A stretch of 64,000 nt of DNA, taken from the NCBI GenBank assembly GCA_002633025.1, contig NMRB01001732.1, forward strand, positions 6,484-70,483. Direction: 5' to 3'. This DNA is from Notospermus geniculatus (lineage: Eukaryota > Nemertea > Pilidiophora > Heteronemertea > Lineidae). The translations under genes and the position numbers were made by a program. The notes beneath the pieces are model-generated. The model ran no database searches and was not told the DNA's origin. It worked only from the letters and a program-made list of their open reading frames with translations. Of the stretch, positions 38,875 to 51,200 are shown piece by piece (the first letter of the stretch is position 1; the number at the start of each line of letters is the position of its first letter).

Positions 38875-41800
38875 TTACAGCCGAGCGAGCTCTTGGAAGT
38901 ACGCAGCGAGCAACTTGACCTGAAAGATGGTTGGAATGGCTCCGTAAATATTGTAGGGGAAGTTTGAACTGGGCATCATTGACCCATCAATTCCAACTCG
39001 TGATATCAAAATGAGCGATACCTCGACTTACTGAGGACTACATGTACTCTCCTTGGAGTGTAAATAGTGGAGTGTAAAACAATAGTTTCTGTCAAGGTTT
39101 AGAAATCTAAAATCGGAAGCATGAAGAACTCTCCAATACTTACGCCGTTGATGTAGTTGTTCCTGGAGAACTTCTCATTCTGCGAGTGTGCCCCGTCATC
39201 AGCCTGACCCATCGGCAGGAGCATGACATTCTTCCCTGTGGCCTCCTGAAGTGTGAGGGTCACTGGAATGCTGCCTCCTTCCCGTGTCAGATCGGGTTCG
39301 ACACCGAACACCGTCTTAATGGCCTTTCTTCCAGCCATGTAGTGGGGGTGGTCAAAGTCGCTAACCCACGGTTTGCCTCCATGAATCATCTCAACTCTGG
39401 AGAAGAAAACAGTGCCAATTACCACAAATTCAGACCTATCGAATCAGTTGGTTTGTAGTCTTCTAATCTAAGCACCATTATCTTCTAAGAGCACATGCCT
39501 CACTTTCTGATTTCATCGTTACTTTCAACTGTGACAAATGGCGATCAAATCAATGTACCCTTGGTACAGCATTTAACACTTCAAGTTACCGGGTAAGTTG
39601 TTTTGAAACTGACAGGGAATCAGAACAATCACATACTTGAGAGTGTTAGGGCTGCCCCTCTCCTTATGGACTTTTTTCAAGTGAGCACAGACCAATTTCT
39701 CAATTTCAGTAGGATCTTGGTTGGGGACGATCCGGACTGAGAACTTGCCGATTACATTCCTGGGAATAACGGTCTTTGCACCGTGGTCACTGAAGGCACC
39801 TTCAATACCTATAAAATAAAAGATAATAGTCGTAACAGTATCCATGAAAGTGAAGCATGGAGAAGTAAAAGGTGAATCTCATTACTACCGAGAAGTCTCC
39901 AAATATGCATCGGCACAAAATTGGTGAGACACCATGGTCATGATGGTTTGTACATACCATGAAGTGATAGAGACGGATAGCGCCATCTATACTGCAGGAT
40001 ATGTTCCTTTTTGTCGTGGATGAGTTTTGAAGCACCAATGTCAGTTCTGTACTCCTCCTGAAAATAAGTGCAGTTTTTGTTGTAACTCCGGTTTCCTCCT
40101 GCATTATAACAAGCATGTCGTCAATAGATAATGACAAATACCCACCATGTCAAAGTCAATCACTTCATACAGTTTCTCCTCAGCTGGCGTTAGGTCTTTG
40201 ACGGAGTCATATACACCAGGTACGAGGATTTTGCCTTTGTAATCGACAAGGCTGCCCATGAGTGCTATCAGGTCTCCCATGGCTTCATGGCTGAAATTGA
40301 CAGAACAGAATAGGTGAAATGCAAACAACAATGGTGACAAAACCATCAATCTGCTAAAATGCAGTTGAGGAATATAAATTCAGCGAGGAAGTCAGCTACT
40401 TACACGGTTCCACCAAATACCCCTGAGTGAAGGTCCTTGCTGGCACATTCAACCTCGCAGTAGAAGTAACAGATTCCCCTGAAAATAGAGGACATATCAG
40501 AGAAGATGTAGATAAAACTCAGAGTTTGCCCTATTCCCATCGAGACAGAGTAATTATTGCCAATGTTGTCACAAACAACATGACATTTTCTTCTGACTTT
40601 TATATTGTGGAAGAAGCAAGTAGATACCTCAGGCCATATGTGATACAGGGCTTCGTCTTTCCAAGCCAGTAGTTGTCTGATATGCACACATAATCCACAT
40701 CCTGGAATGGAAAGAAATGATTAGACATCTGTTCACCACATCTGATAGCACAAAAAATTACTGTCACAATTTTTCATCCCACACGGCATATGTGAACTCC
40801 TGCTAATGTCTTGATCTGCTAACTCTTGTTGATTAGACTGCCACAGTTCTTAGTGAATACATGTTTGTAATATTTGCTCACTTTTAAGAAGGTGTCCTTC
40901 CTGGCATGGAGAAGATCGTCCAGTCCCTCAGAACCATTCTCCTCCATGCCCTCAAAGCAAAACTTGATGTTGATTGGGATTTCGATGTTCAGTTTTTGGT
41001 ATGCTTCGATGCAGTTCAGCCAAGCAAGCACTGGTCCCTAGAGAAAATGAGACAACAGCACAAATCATTAAAAGCAGAAACTGCAGTTGTTATTCCATGG
41101 AAATAATGGTTTGATTCATGTATCTGCCTGTACTCCTCCGATTGCATTGGTTGATGTTAAACACTCAAAACACAATGTGGACTTAACCAGCAGATATTGG
41201 ACAGGCCATACTTTCACTTTCCTTTTGCCACTCCTATAGGCCTAGTTGACTGACCCACTGAAGACTGCTGTAACGCAACAGATGTCCCCAGTGAATTTTA
41301 TTCTTGCTAATTTTAACAATAGCTAAATTCATTTAGTGTGCAACCTTATGAATTCTTTGACAATAAATATCTTTGTAGCCCAAATGACCTTATCATCAGT
41401 TGACCCTCTTCCATAGAGATTTCCATTCTTCTCTGTCAAGACAAATGGTTCTGTGTCCCATCCATCGGATTTTTTTGCAGGCTGCACGTCCAGATGGCCA
41501 TAAATACAGACAGTTTTCTTCTTTGGGTCATTCCCCAGCTGACCAAGAATGACTGGAGGCAGTGGGATTTTTGTCCCGTCTGGAAGATCTTGCATACCAA
41601 CATCACAGAGTTCAACAGAGCCCCCAAGAGTTTCAATTTCCTGAAAATAATGGTGAAAAGTTGCAATAGATAGGCTATTTTCTAACATGGTAACAATGTC
41701 TCACATTCCCCTGTCTCAGTTATTGTTACTTCAGCTAATAACTATCAGTATGCTTAGCTTAGTATGAATATTGTGTGGATTGACTTTACATTGTAGAATT

Positions 41801-42769
41801 ACCTTGGCAACTGCCTTGACCTGACGGACTATTTCTGGGCGCTTCTCTGGCCATGCTGACACACTTTGAATGGAAACAGCATCTGCGAGTCTCTGAACAT
41901 ATAAATCCTGGTGACTGTCAATGTATCTGCAATAGACAAACGAACATCACAGTTGTAACAATCGGCCAATGTTCAAAGTCATGAAGGGAACACATTCAAA
42001 AGCAAGAGTTACACTTGATGCAGTCAGTGGCAGAAATTCAAGCAGAGCATTGGCAGGCCTACCACTATTATGCAAGACTTAAGAAGGAGGGTGTCTCCAT
42101 AATTCCCGTTGATTGATCACAATCTATCTGATGACAAGTCAGTGTTGATGTCAGTTTAATGGCAGGAGTGCTGCTGGCTTCGAATTCCGTCATTGATCGT
42201 TTATCTCATGACCTTTAGGCACAAACTATGGTCAACCCATGTGTTTCAGGACAATGCCACTAGTGACTAGGCCTAATTGAAGCCAAAAATATATAAGCAC
42301 CTTGCTAAATTAAGTGTATAGCAGAACTGATTCCATGCCATGCCACGGTCCTCTGATGGCTATGCTGGGATGCCCGTGCCCCTACATTATAGGAGACCCC
42401 ACAGGCTATTACATGTGATAGGGCCTGGCGGCTTAGGCCTAGACCCTAGGTATAGGCCTACCAGCCTACCTAGGCGTACTGCCTAGCTGTCAATGTACCT
42501 AGGCCTATTTGCCGCACACTGCACAGATAGGCAGTGGATAGGCTTTCACTTTCACTTTTCTTTTGCCACTCCCCCTGCTATCCGGCCCCTAGACAGAGGC
42601 CTAGGCCTAGCTAAAAAAAGCCTAAAAGCCCAGGCCTAGCCTATGTCTTAGGCCTAAAATCACCATGATTTATTGAAAAATGTGACTTCATTTGGCCTAT
42701 ACTACATGAAATTTCGAATTCGTACCGAAATATGTTGTCAAGTACACTACCGGCTGCATCACCAGACAT
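38875..42769 (-). CDS. CNDP2: Cytosolic non-specific dipeptidase (M20 family)
   Basis: Eleven minus-strand exons in transcript order: 42769-42726, 41926-41803, 41640-41389, 41037-40882, 40701-40628, 40478-40404, 40290-40146, 40057-39958, 39808-39637, 39396-39144 and 38919-38875. They give 479 residues (human 475). It is a di-metal M20 peptidase that cleaves dipeptides such as Cys-Gly in the cytosol. All metal and catalytic residues are present: YGHLDVQ (H105, D107), STDDKG (D138), GMEENGSEG (E172 base, E173 metal), CISDNYW (Asp), [10 protein letters not shown] (His of the dimer partner site) and [11 protein letters not shown] (His). There is no signal peptide, so it fits CNDP2 and not secreted CNDP1. 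The first exon ends at a weak GTACGA donor, but the phase and the resulting FRYIDSHQD match the family. Divergent from PHRF1. Confidence 0.95.
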
Positions 42770-43809
42770 CTTGACGAGGAGATTAAACGGATCAACTTGA
42801 GAAAACGAAAACGAAGTGAGCAAACAGCTGACGCTGAACACGGAAGTAAATGCCGGTCACGGGACGGTACGTCTGTCACACTCCTGAAGTAGCAGACGCC
42901 GAATTACATCACCCTCTTTTATGCCCTTTTTGTGATATTTACCGCAAAAAATACCAAATATTGCTTTTGAATACTTTCTAACTATCCCGTTATGTACAAT
43001 GACAGGCAATGTAGCTTCCGAACGGGGCATAGGTAACGTTGTTCACCATTTAAAACGAAACAATTTTAAGAAATTTGTCGACTGCTACTCGCTGGCGGAA
43101 CCAATTTCTGACGTCACTTCCACTCACATCCGGGGCTTTGTTCCAATATGTCGGACGTCGCGTAGAGTTTGCCGACAGGTCGACTTTATCTCGTTATCGG
43201 TGAAATTAAAGGTTTATATCGACGCTCTTGGCGCAAATATGAACGTTTTGAACAACCCATTATCTTTTTATGTTCATTGAGAAACTGTTCGAAATAAATG
43301 AAGTTGCAGATATTGCGTTAATTGTCTTATTTCTCGCTTTTTGAGGGCGAGTTCGGCGCCCCGGCGGCATCATCATCATGGACATGTCTTGTTTTGTTGT
43401 CCACTCGTTGTGTGTACATGGTGTAGCTCGAGCTACATGAGCTACATGCACTGCCGTGTTTAGAATAATACATAGCCTAGGCCTACATAGGCCTATTGCT
43501 TTCCGTAACAATAGGGTTTGAAAATAAAAGGGCATTTTGCATACCAAATTTATAGGCCTAGGGCCTGCTAGACCGCCCAAAAAGGCCAAATGTGAAAAAG
43601 TAATAATCAGTTGCTGCTGGTGAACTGGTGGAAGGATGTTGAAAATGAAATTGTTGTTTGTCGTTGAACGATGGTCATGGTGGATTAGCCTAGGCCTAGG
43701 CCTAATTGTTGACGCCAGTTTCTTAGGCCTAGTAAAATTTAGGCCCAGGCCTACTCTTCATTCCACATACGATTGGCGTGAGGTTTTCAGCCGATATCTC
43801 TCTGTCATG
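42770..43809. promoter_or_regulatory. Divergent CNDP2 / PHRF1 upstream region
   Basis: Contains a full CRE-type palindrome TGACGTCA at 43109-43116 followed by CTTCC, and a GC-richer patch at 42840-42900 beside the CNDP2 start. The PHRF1 start codon is 2.2 kb away behind a mobile-element insertion; PHRF1 must therefore have an untranslated first exon in this area, since the start-codon exon is preceded by an acceptor (TTTTTAG before 45250). No coding exon was recognised. Confidence 0.4.
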
Positions 43810-44836
43810 CAGGGTTTATGCAGCGTCATAAAAAGTCATAAAAGGTCATAAATTTGGTAGTATGCTTTTATGGCCATTAAAAGTCATTGAATTTCAGCAA
43901 ATCTGTTTGAATGGTCATAAAAGTCTTTAAATTTTGAGCAAACAGTTCTTTGTTTTCATTCATCCAAGCTGTCAACGGGTAAATGGACTTATTTAGAAAG
44001 GCCAATTAACACTTCCTCAAGACTTCTGCAACACCACCAGCCGTGTCAGCAATTAGCTCGGCACTGTCTCACTCAAATCATTCATTGACTGAAGGTCTTC
44101 TGTATTATGTATAAAAAGGGTAATGGTGGGAAAGAATGACATTCATTCATTTGGGATCTGTTGATTGGATTGAGATTTAAAAGATTCAGAAATGGACTGG
44201 AAATTGGTGTTGGTTCTTCAGCTTGTTCAGTGAAGGAAGTTCAAAATTTAACTTTGCAGAAAGTGTGTACATGTAGTCGGACTGTTGGGGTGTGTTTGTG
44301 ATGAGTGGGATAAGATTCCGAAATGGACTGGAAACAACAGTTCGTTCCTCAGTGTTCAGTGAGCAGGCCTTTATATTCCCCCAAATTAACGACGTTCAAC
44401 GTCGGAGCCCAAATTAAGGGCGCCCAAATTTGAGTCTTGTTTTACATTTAAATAGGAATCTCAGATGCCTGGAAATGGCGTCTTTTATCCTTTATTTTCA
44501 AAAAAATTTCTAACGGGGGGACACCCCCTCGTGCTCCCCCCCCCCATTGTGCCTTCGGCGCTCTGATGGGGCCTTTCGCTCCTTACCACCGTGAACAGAA
44601 ATAGCCCGAATTAGGGAATACAAAGGCCTGAGTGAGATAGATAGTAACTTACAATAGTTTGCAAATATTGTTAAATTTGCTGCTGTATTTCTTGTCTGGT
44701 CAGTATCTATCTGTCTATATAGATGAGTTTTACCTTTTTTTGTGTTACAAAGCGGTCATAAATTTTAACCTTTTCTGGTACTAAAAGTCATTAAAAAGGT
44801 CATAAATCCTAACCACAGATTGCTGCATAAACCCTG
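43810..44836. mobile_element. DNA-transposon-like element, CAGGG...CCCTG ends, 6-bp target duplication
   Basis: 15-bp perfect inverted ends CAGGGTTTATGCAGC (43810-43824) and GCTGCATAAACCCTG (44822-44836). They are flanked directly by GTCATG on both sides (43804-43809 and 44837-44842). Subterminal TCATAAA repeats occur at both ends in opposite orientation (GTCATAAAAAGTCATAAAAGG on the left). No transposase frame is visible, so it is non-autonomous. It contains the nested element at 44364-44630. CAGGG ends resemble hAT elements, but those usually duplicate 8 bp. Confidence 0.8.
44364..44630. mobile_element. Nested element, CAGGCCTTT ends, 6-bp target duplication
   Basis: The inverted ends CAGGCCTTTATATTCCC and (inverse) CAGGCCTTTGTATTCCC pair over about 25 bp. 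The 6-bp AGTGAG lies directly on both sides (44358-44363 and 44631-44636). The centre has GGGGGGACACCCCCTCGTGC and a C run. It sits inside the larger element at 43810-44836, so it inserted later. Confidence 0.8.
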
Positions 44837-45283
44837 GTCATGTCTGTGCATTGGCTGGGTCAAAATTGACTTGGGAGGGGCCTAGCCTACCATACATCAA
44901 TCGATTTCTTTTTTTTCACCTTTAATAGTATTACTATTAGGCCTAGGCCTATATATTCATAATATTGGGCCTACCAGTGGGGAGAGGCCTTTATTTCAAA
45001 AGCAGAGATAGATAGGCCTAGGCCAAACTTTTTCAGCTTGGACGAAAGTATTCATTGTTTCTTTTTTGAGGTAAAGAGGTCAGATAGGCCCATGAATGTT
45101 GAGCAGTCACACTGGGTTGTTTTCCTTTGTCATCTGGTCATTCAGTCACACTAGGCCTAGTCATTTGTTGTACTAACCTAGACCTTGCACACCTCTGATA
45201 AGCTCTGTGCTGTTCCCTTTTAAAGCCTTTATCTTTTCTGGTTTTTAGCCTGACATCACAACTGGAGTCTTCTCAAGAAGAAA

Positions 45284-48200
45284 ATGTCAGAAGCTGGTAA
45301 TGATGATTCAGCAAAGATCAAAAAAAGAAAATTTGAAGATGAAGAGGAAGAAATTCTGAAGAAATTTAGGAAGGACGATAACGAGGGTGCTAATGAAGAG
45401 GAGGTACATAGATTAAATATTTGTTAATTGGCATTGATTGGGTTATGCTCATATCTCTGGTTCTTTTGGCATCTGAGGCACTTGCCTGGTTCATACAAGC
45501 ACCTTGTGGAGTATTTGAAACAAAAGATTGATTTGTCTTCCCCAGTTTTTGAGTCCTGCAGACTGCCACAATTATTAATTCAAATTGACGTTTTTTAGGA
45601 TGAGGATGAGGATGATGACACTGAAGAAGAAGACAGTGATGACGACGATGATGACGATGAAGGTGAAAGTGATGATGATGCTGAAGATGGGGATGAAGAT
45701 GGAGAAGGTGAGGGTAATGGAATGTCCTTCGGATTCCTGGGCTCAGATTTTGAAAGAGAAAGACTCCCCCAAAAGTTGTGTGATTTCAATGGCGATGATG
45801 ATGTTGACCAACGTACAGTCAGTCACATGAAACTATTCAACTATTTATATACCGGTAACTTATCTTAAAATATCTTTTTTGTGTTCCCATTTCATCCATT
45901 CTTGTTGTGTTCCTCAGACGTGAGCGATGATGACCAGGAGGAGGATGCAGATGGTGATGATGATGAAGAGGAGGAGGAGGAAGATGAAGATGATGATGTT
46001 GATGAACAGGATGCTGGAGCTGCAGATCCCAACCAGCTACAATATTGTAGTGATAGCAGTGATGGGGAAAGTGAAAAGTGTCCCATCTGTTTGAACAGAA
46101 TGAAGGATCAAGATATTGGTACCCCTGAAAGCTGTGATCATGTCTTCTGTCTGGACTGCATACACGAATGGTCTAAGGTGTGTACAGCTAACACTTGGAC
46201 ACCTTCATGAGGAATTTTCTTACAAAAGAGCCTGGTATCTTGCAATGATGGCACATGATAGCATCTTACTGCTAAATCTGCTAGTTTGCAGTTGCAGTTT
46301 TCGTATGGGAGACAGAGCAACAAGGTTTTGTCTCTTTGTGGAACTATAGAAGTAATTATTACCTGCATATATATATGATTTCTTCTTCAGAGTGTTAACA
46401 CATGCCCGGTCGATCGGCAAGTCTTTCATCTGATCCTTGCTCGTCATGGTATGGATGAAGTTGTGTTTCAAAAGGTGCGTGTTCAGTCCAGGAGGGTCAT
46501 CAAATTACCGGTAATCGTATTAAAATCCCTGCCGAGGAAACAGATTTGCGCATCCTGGAATCCTTCACATTTACACTTACTGCAAGCTGATTTAGACTAT
46601 GAACCATTGAAGAAACTAGACTTAGCCTATTCTGATTCTCCATCTTTACAGATTCCTGTTGAAAACAGGATGCTGGCTGATGATGGAGAAGTGGCAGATG
46701 TAACATTTTGTGAAGTGTGTGGCCAGGGCAACCGTGAGGATCGTCTCCTTCTGTGCGATGGATGTGACCGTGGGTGAGTTTTCCAGATGCCAGAGTCAGA
46801 ATTGAGTATGATCAGAAAATCTGGGTGGTACTCGCAGAGAATACCTCCTGCTGTAGTGACCCTTGTCGATTTCCTATCCCAGATGATTATGGTCAATCTG
46901 TAATTGCCGTCTTGTGAAAATCTTTCATCTTTTTATTCCAGGTTTCATTTGGAGTGCCTTGAGCCTCCGCTCCATGAGGTGCCTGTTGAGGAATGGTTTT
47001 GTTTCCAATGTGCCGAGGGCCGACAGCCACCGGAAGATATTGGTGCCGGAGCACTACGCCGCCAGATTGCACGCACTATTGTTAGTGAGCGTGTGAGAGC
47101 TCGACTTCGGGACCTGAGGACAGAGAGGGCTGCTAGGGACCGGCGTCGACGCAGAATACAGGTATACAGACTTCCGTCCATTTAGTCAAATCAGGTCATG
47201 TTCCCGTTGTGTTTGAAATTTTGATTTCTGTGGAGAAGATTATGAGGCACAGTTTTGACTGGAAGGGAGGTCTTGTGATGTTTAGTGGAATGGACCAAAT
47301 TAACCACGTGGTTCATTCCCATGTTCAAATGCTAAGAATGCCCAACTGGTAACTCAGTAAATCTGCTTTTAGGATACTGAATCTGACGACTCGGCGGCGT
47401 CTGAGGTTGAAGAAACGGCTCCTCGTGTTCCCGCAACAAGAAGAGTTGGGAGCACCACACGGAGACGAAGGAAGAAGCGTAAAACGAGAAAGAAGAAGAC
47501 TACGGGGAAGAAGAAAACAGATTCTTCTGGAGCGAAGAAAAAGAAGGGTAGGGGGAAGAAAAGGAAGAGAAGGAGGAAGAGGAAGAAAAAGGTTTGTGTT
47601 GAACTTGCACCGTTTATGTTAAGGTTTAAGTTATGGTATTTTCACATTGACAATTTGCAAGTCTTTCTATTATGCCTACGCAAGTTAAAACTAATCCATA
47701 GTCATTTGCAGCAAACTCAATGTAATACCGACCCTGTCTTATTCTCTCCTCTCTGTTGTTTTTGATATCAGGTTGTTCTCCCTCCTAAAATGATCACCCC
47801 GAAGTCACGTATTGCACGAAGCCTGGGCCTCCAGAAACCCCCAACTGGTAAACACATCCCCATTGTGAAGAAGGCTGGGGAAAAATCTAGGACCTTGCAG
47901 CAGATGGACATTGGTGTCAAGCCTCTTTCTATTATGGGTGACAAGTATGGTTTGGATCCTATCTATGACAGGTTAGTAGACAATTCTGGGTTTGATAAAT
48001 GGTTGCCAGGAGATCTGGAGTGATAAAGTGACTTGGGATGAAGATTTGTTCATGCCTCCAAAACTCAGATACAGCATTGCAGACCAGTGCTAAAGCCAGG
48101 GCAGGTGGCTCGGACTTGCAAATACCCTGAAAAAAACTGGTAAAAGAGGCTCATTAATTCCTGTAACTTCGTATCAGAGGTTAATGAGCATTTTCCTTAC

Positions 48201-51200
48201 CCCTTACTGAAGTATGTGGAATATTTGGGAAATCATTTCTACAGAGACCAAATTTTTCAGAGTTTTTGGCCCACTTTCTTGATATTTTTTCACTCGCTTT
48301 TCCAATAGTGATCATGAGAATCAGCCAAGTACATCTGCTATGCCATCGACTAACACGAGATATTCATCCTCTTCTCTCAAGTCCCATCGACCTCTGCCTA
48401 ATATAAAAATGTAAGCAATTCAATCTCATGATTTGACTCCTGCAAACATGCTTCTTGGTGTAGGTTCAGTTGGCAAAAGAAACAATGCATGTAACATTGA
48501 GGTAGCACCTACAAATAGTCGGAGATAGTGCAGTTTCAACAAATGGGTCCTGGCGTATGGAGAGACATGCATCATTGTCAAGTCCCTTAACTCACAATGC
48601 TCTCAAAGGACAGGAGTTGGAAACCAAGTTAGATGATTGAATTGGCCCCTTTTATTGCAAGAATCGTGAAGAACTCGGCTTGCAGGGATTCTGGGAAGGT
48701 GTTGGATCCGAGAGCAGTTGAGCCGAAGAAATCACGGACGCAGTCCTTGATGTGCCTGTTATGCCTTCATGTCAAATGACTGCTTGATCTTTCATTGCAG
48801 TTACCCTCCCAGGAAGAAAACAGTTGTCGTCACCACTAAGCCTGCCGAGACTACCTCAACCTTTGACCTGCTGGGCAGCATAATGCAGGAGCAGAACACA
48901 CTGTATATGAAGAGTAATGACTTTACGATCAAGAGAGATGGTAAGTGAATGTGTCAGTGCCTGTTGATAGCAAATCTCACTCTGTTTCTTTGTCTTTTCT
49001 GTTCTTTCACTGGATTGAAATGCCATTCTGGTTGATGGTGTGGTATGCGCCAGTCACCCATCCAAGTACTGACCCTGCTGGACTTTGCCTAACATACCAA
49101 CCACTGGACCATAAAAGAAGATGTAACAAGTGCAGGCTTACATTTCTTGGAAAGAGATTCCTGAGATTTTTCGCTGTGCAGTTTTATTCGCAATTTTAGA
49201 ACCCATTAGATACAATTACATGTATATCTTCTTGTTGCAGGTTCTTTGGAGGCAAAAAAACCAAAGCCAGAGAAACGTTCCAATGAAACAGTTCCAAGAA
49301 GACAAAAAGAAAGAAGGTCTCATAATCCTGAAGTAAATGTCGCCGATGCTGAAATGGTTAGACAAAAAAATGAAACGAATGGTCAGGGTCAAGAAGTCCT
49401 CTCTGGGATCCGACAGACCCATTTTGATGAGATTGATGAAAGTGATGCAAATGTCCGAGATGGCGAAGGCAGCGATGATATAGGTCATGGTGAAGAGATG
49501 GAGGAGAGTGGTAGTGGTAGTGGAGATGAGAGTGGTAGTGGTGAGGAAGGTGGGTCTCAGGGTGGAGATGCTGGTGGAGATGGCGGAGATGATGCAGATG
49601 AAAATGAAGAGGCTGGCGATGAAGGTTCAGGCGGAGAGGATGGAGATGATGGGAATAATGGTGAGGAAGGAGAGAGTGGAGAGGAGAATGAGGAAGAAGA
49701 GGAAAATGAGGAAGATGGAGAGGAGGAAGAGGAGGAGGAGGCAGAGGAGTGCAATCAGGAAGCTCAGGAGCAGGTTGAAGATGCTGCAAGTGGGAGTGAG
49801 AGTGAACAAAGGAGTGCTCAAGAAGATGAAGAAGGAGAGCAAAGTGGCGAGGAAATGATGGAGAGAGATGAAAATGCCGAAGAAAGTGGTCAGGAAAGTG
49901 ATCATGAAGTGCAGAGTGGTGAAGCTCAAAGTGATCAGGAGGTTGAAAGTGATGAAGAGGAAGCCAAGAGTGAGGTTGAGGCTGGGAGCAATCATGAAGG
50001 AGGTGAACAAGATGTTGATATTCATGAGGAGGGTAATGAGGCATATGAAGAGATGGGAGAGCAAGAACAAATGGCCGGTAGTAATCAGGATGAGGAAGAA
50101 GCCCAAGAGCATTTTGAGGAGGATATGGAAGCAGATGATTGTGGGGAGGGGGAACAAGAGGTGGAACGAATTGAGGAAGATGCTGAAGGAAATGCTGGGG
50201 AAAGTTCTGAAGCAGAGGAGATAGCTGAGCAAGAAGATGATCAAATGGAAGAAGAGCATGTTGAGGAAGATGGAGGAGAAGAAGAATGTCAAGAAGATGC
50301 AGATGAAGATCAAGTTGCGAGTGAGGAGGAGGGGGATGAGCAACAGGCAGAGGAAGGCGATGAGGAGAATGCAAGTGCTGAAGAAGTTGAGGAGGTTCAG
50401 GAGGAAGAAGTGGAAGAGGTTGAGGAAGAAGTTGAGGAAGTGGAAGAGGTTGAGGAAGAAGTTGAGGAAGTTGAAGAGGTTGAGGAGGAAGTTGAGGAAG
50501 GTGAAGAGGTTGAAGAAGTTCAGGAGGTTGAAGAAGTGGAGGAGGTTGAAGAGGTTGAGGAGGGTGAAGAAGAAGTTGAGGAAGTAGAAGAGGAAGTTGA
50601 AGAGGTAGAAGAGGAGGAGGGTGGTGAAGCTGAAGAAGAGGTTGAAGAAGAAGTTGAGGAAGTTGAAGAGGAAGAGAAGGATGAAGGGGAAGAGGTGGTG
50701 GCTGCAGATACATCAGGGGAGCAACAAGTTGGGGATGAGACGTTTGAGGCGTATGGGGCACAAGATGGTGTGAATGTAGAAAGTGAGATGCCTGAGGAGG
50801 ACAGAACTGAGCAGATGGAGGGAGAGGAGGACGAGGAAGAGAGGGAAGAAGAGGAAGGAGAAATTGATGAGCCTCCGAAAGTGCCCATATCAGAGCTTCC
50901 CAGAATACCAAAAATAAAAAAACTTATACCAGAAGAAAATGCTGAAGTATTTGGTCCTGTTCCTCCACGTAGTGTGCTTGATAGGGTTGGTCCAATAGCT
51001 GCAAAGGAACCTGTGTTTTCTGCTAAATGGGAGAAAAAGGAGAGAAAGTGGGAAAGGGAGCGAGGAGAGAAGCGGGAAAGTCCTGAGGATAAATATCAGG
51101 AGCGGCATAGGAAGGATGAGGAAAGACACCGAGACCGCGATCGGGAAAGAGAACGAGAGCGAGATAAAGAAAATGTGTATGTAGAAAGGAAAAGATCTGA

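Noticed and set aside
43810-44836. A standard hAT element
   Set aside because: The CAGGG end fits, but the flanking repeat is exactly 6 bp and no transposase is seen, so I leave the class open.
49627-50343. 238-codon minus-strand frame rich in Leu, Ile and Phe that looks like a membrane protein
   Set aside because: Same antisense effect of the purine-rich PHRF1 exon in another frame.
49358-50911. 517-codon open frame on the minus strand rich in Leu, Pro and His
   Set aside because: It is the exact antisense of the Glu-rich PHRF1 coding tract. The lack of stops comes from the GAR/GTT codon bias, and there is no domain, promoter or splice support.
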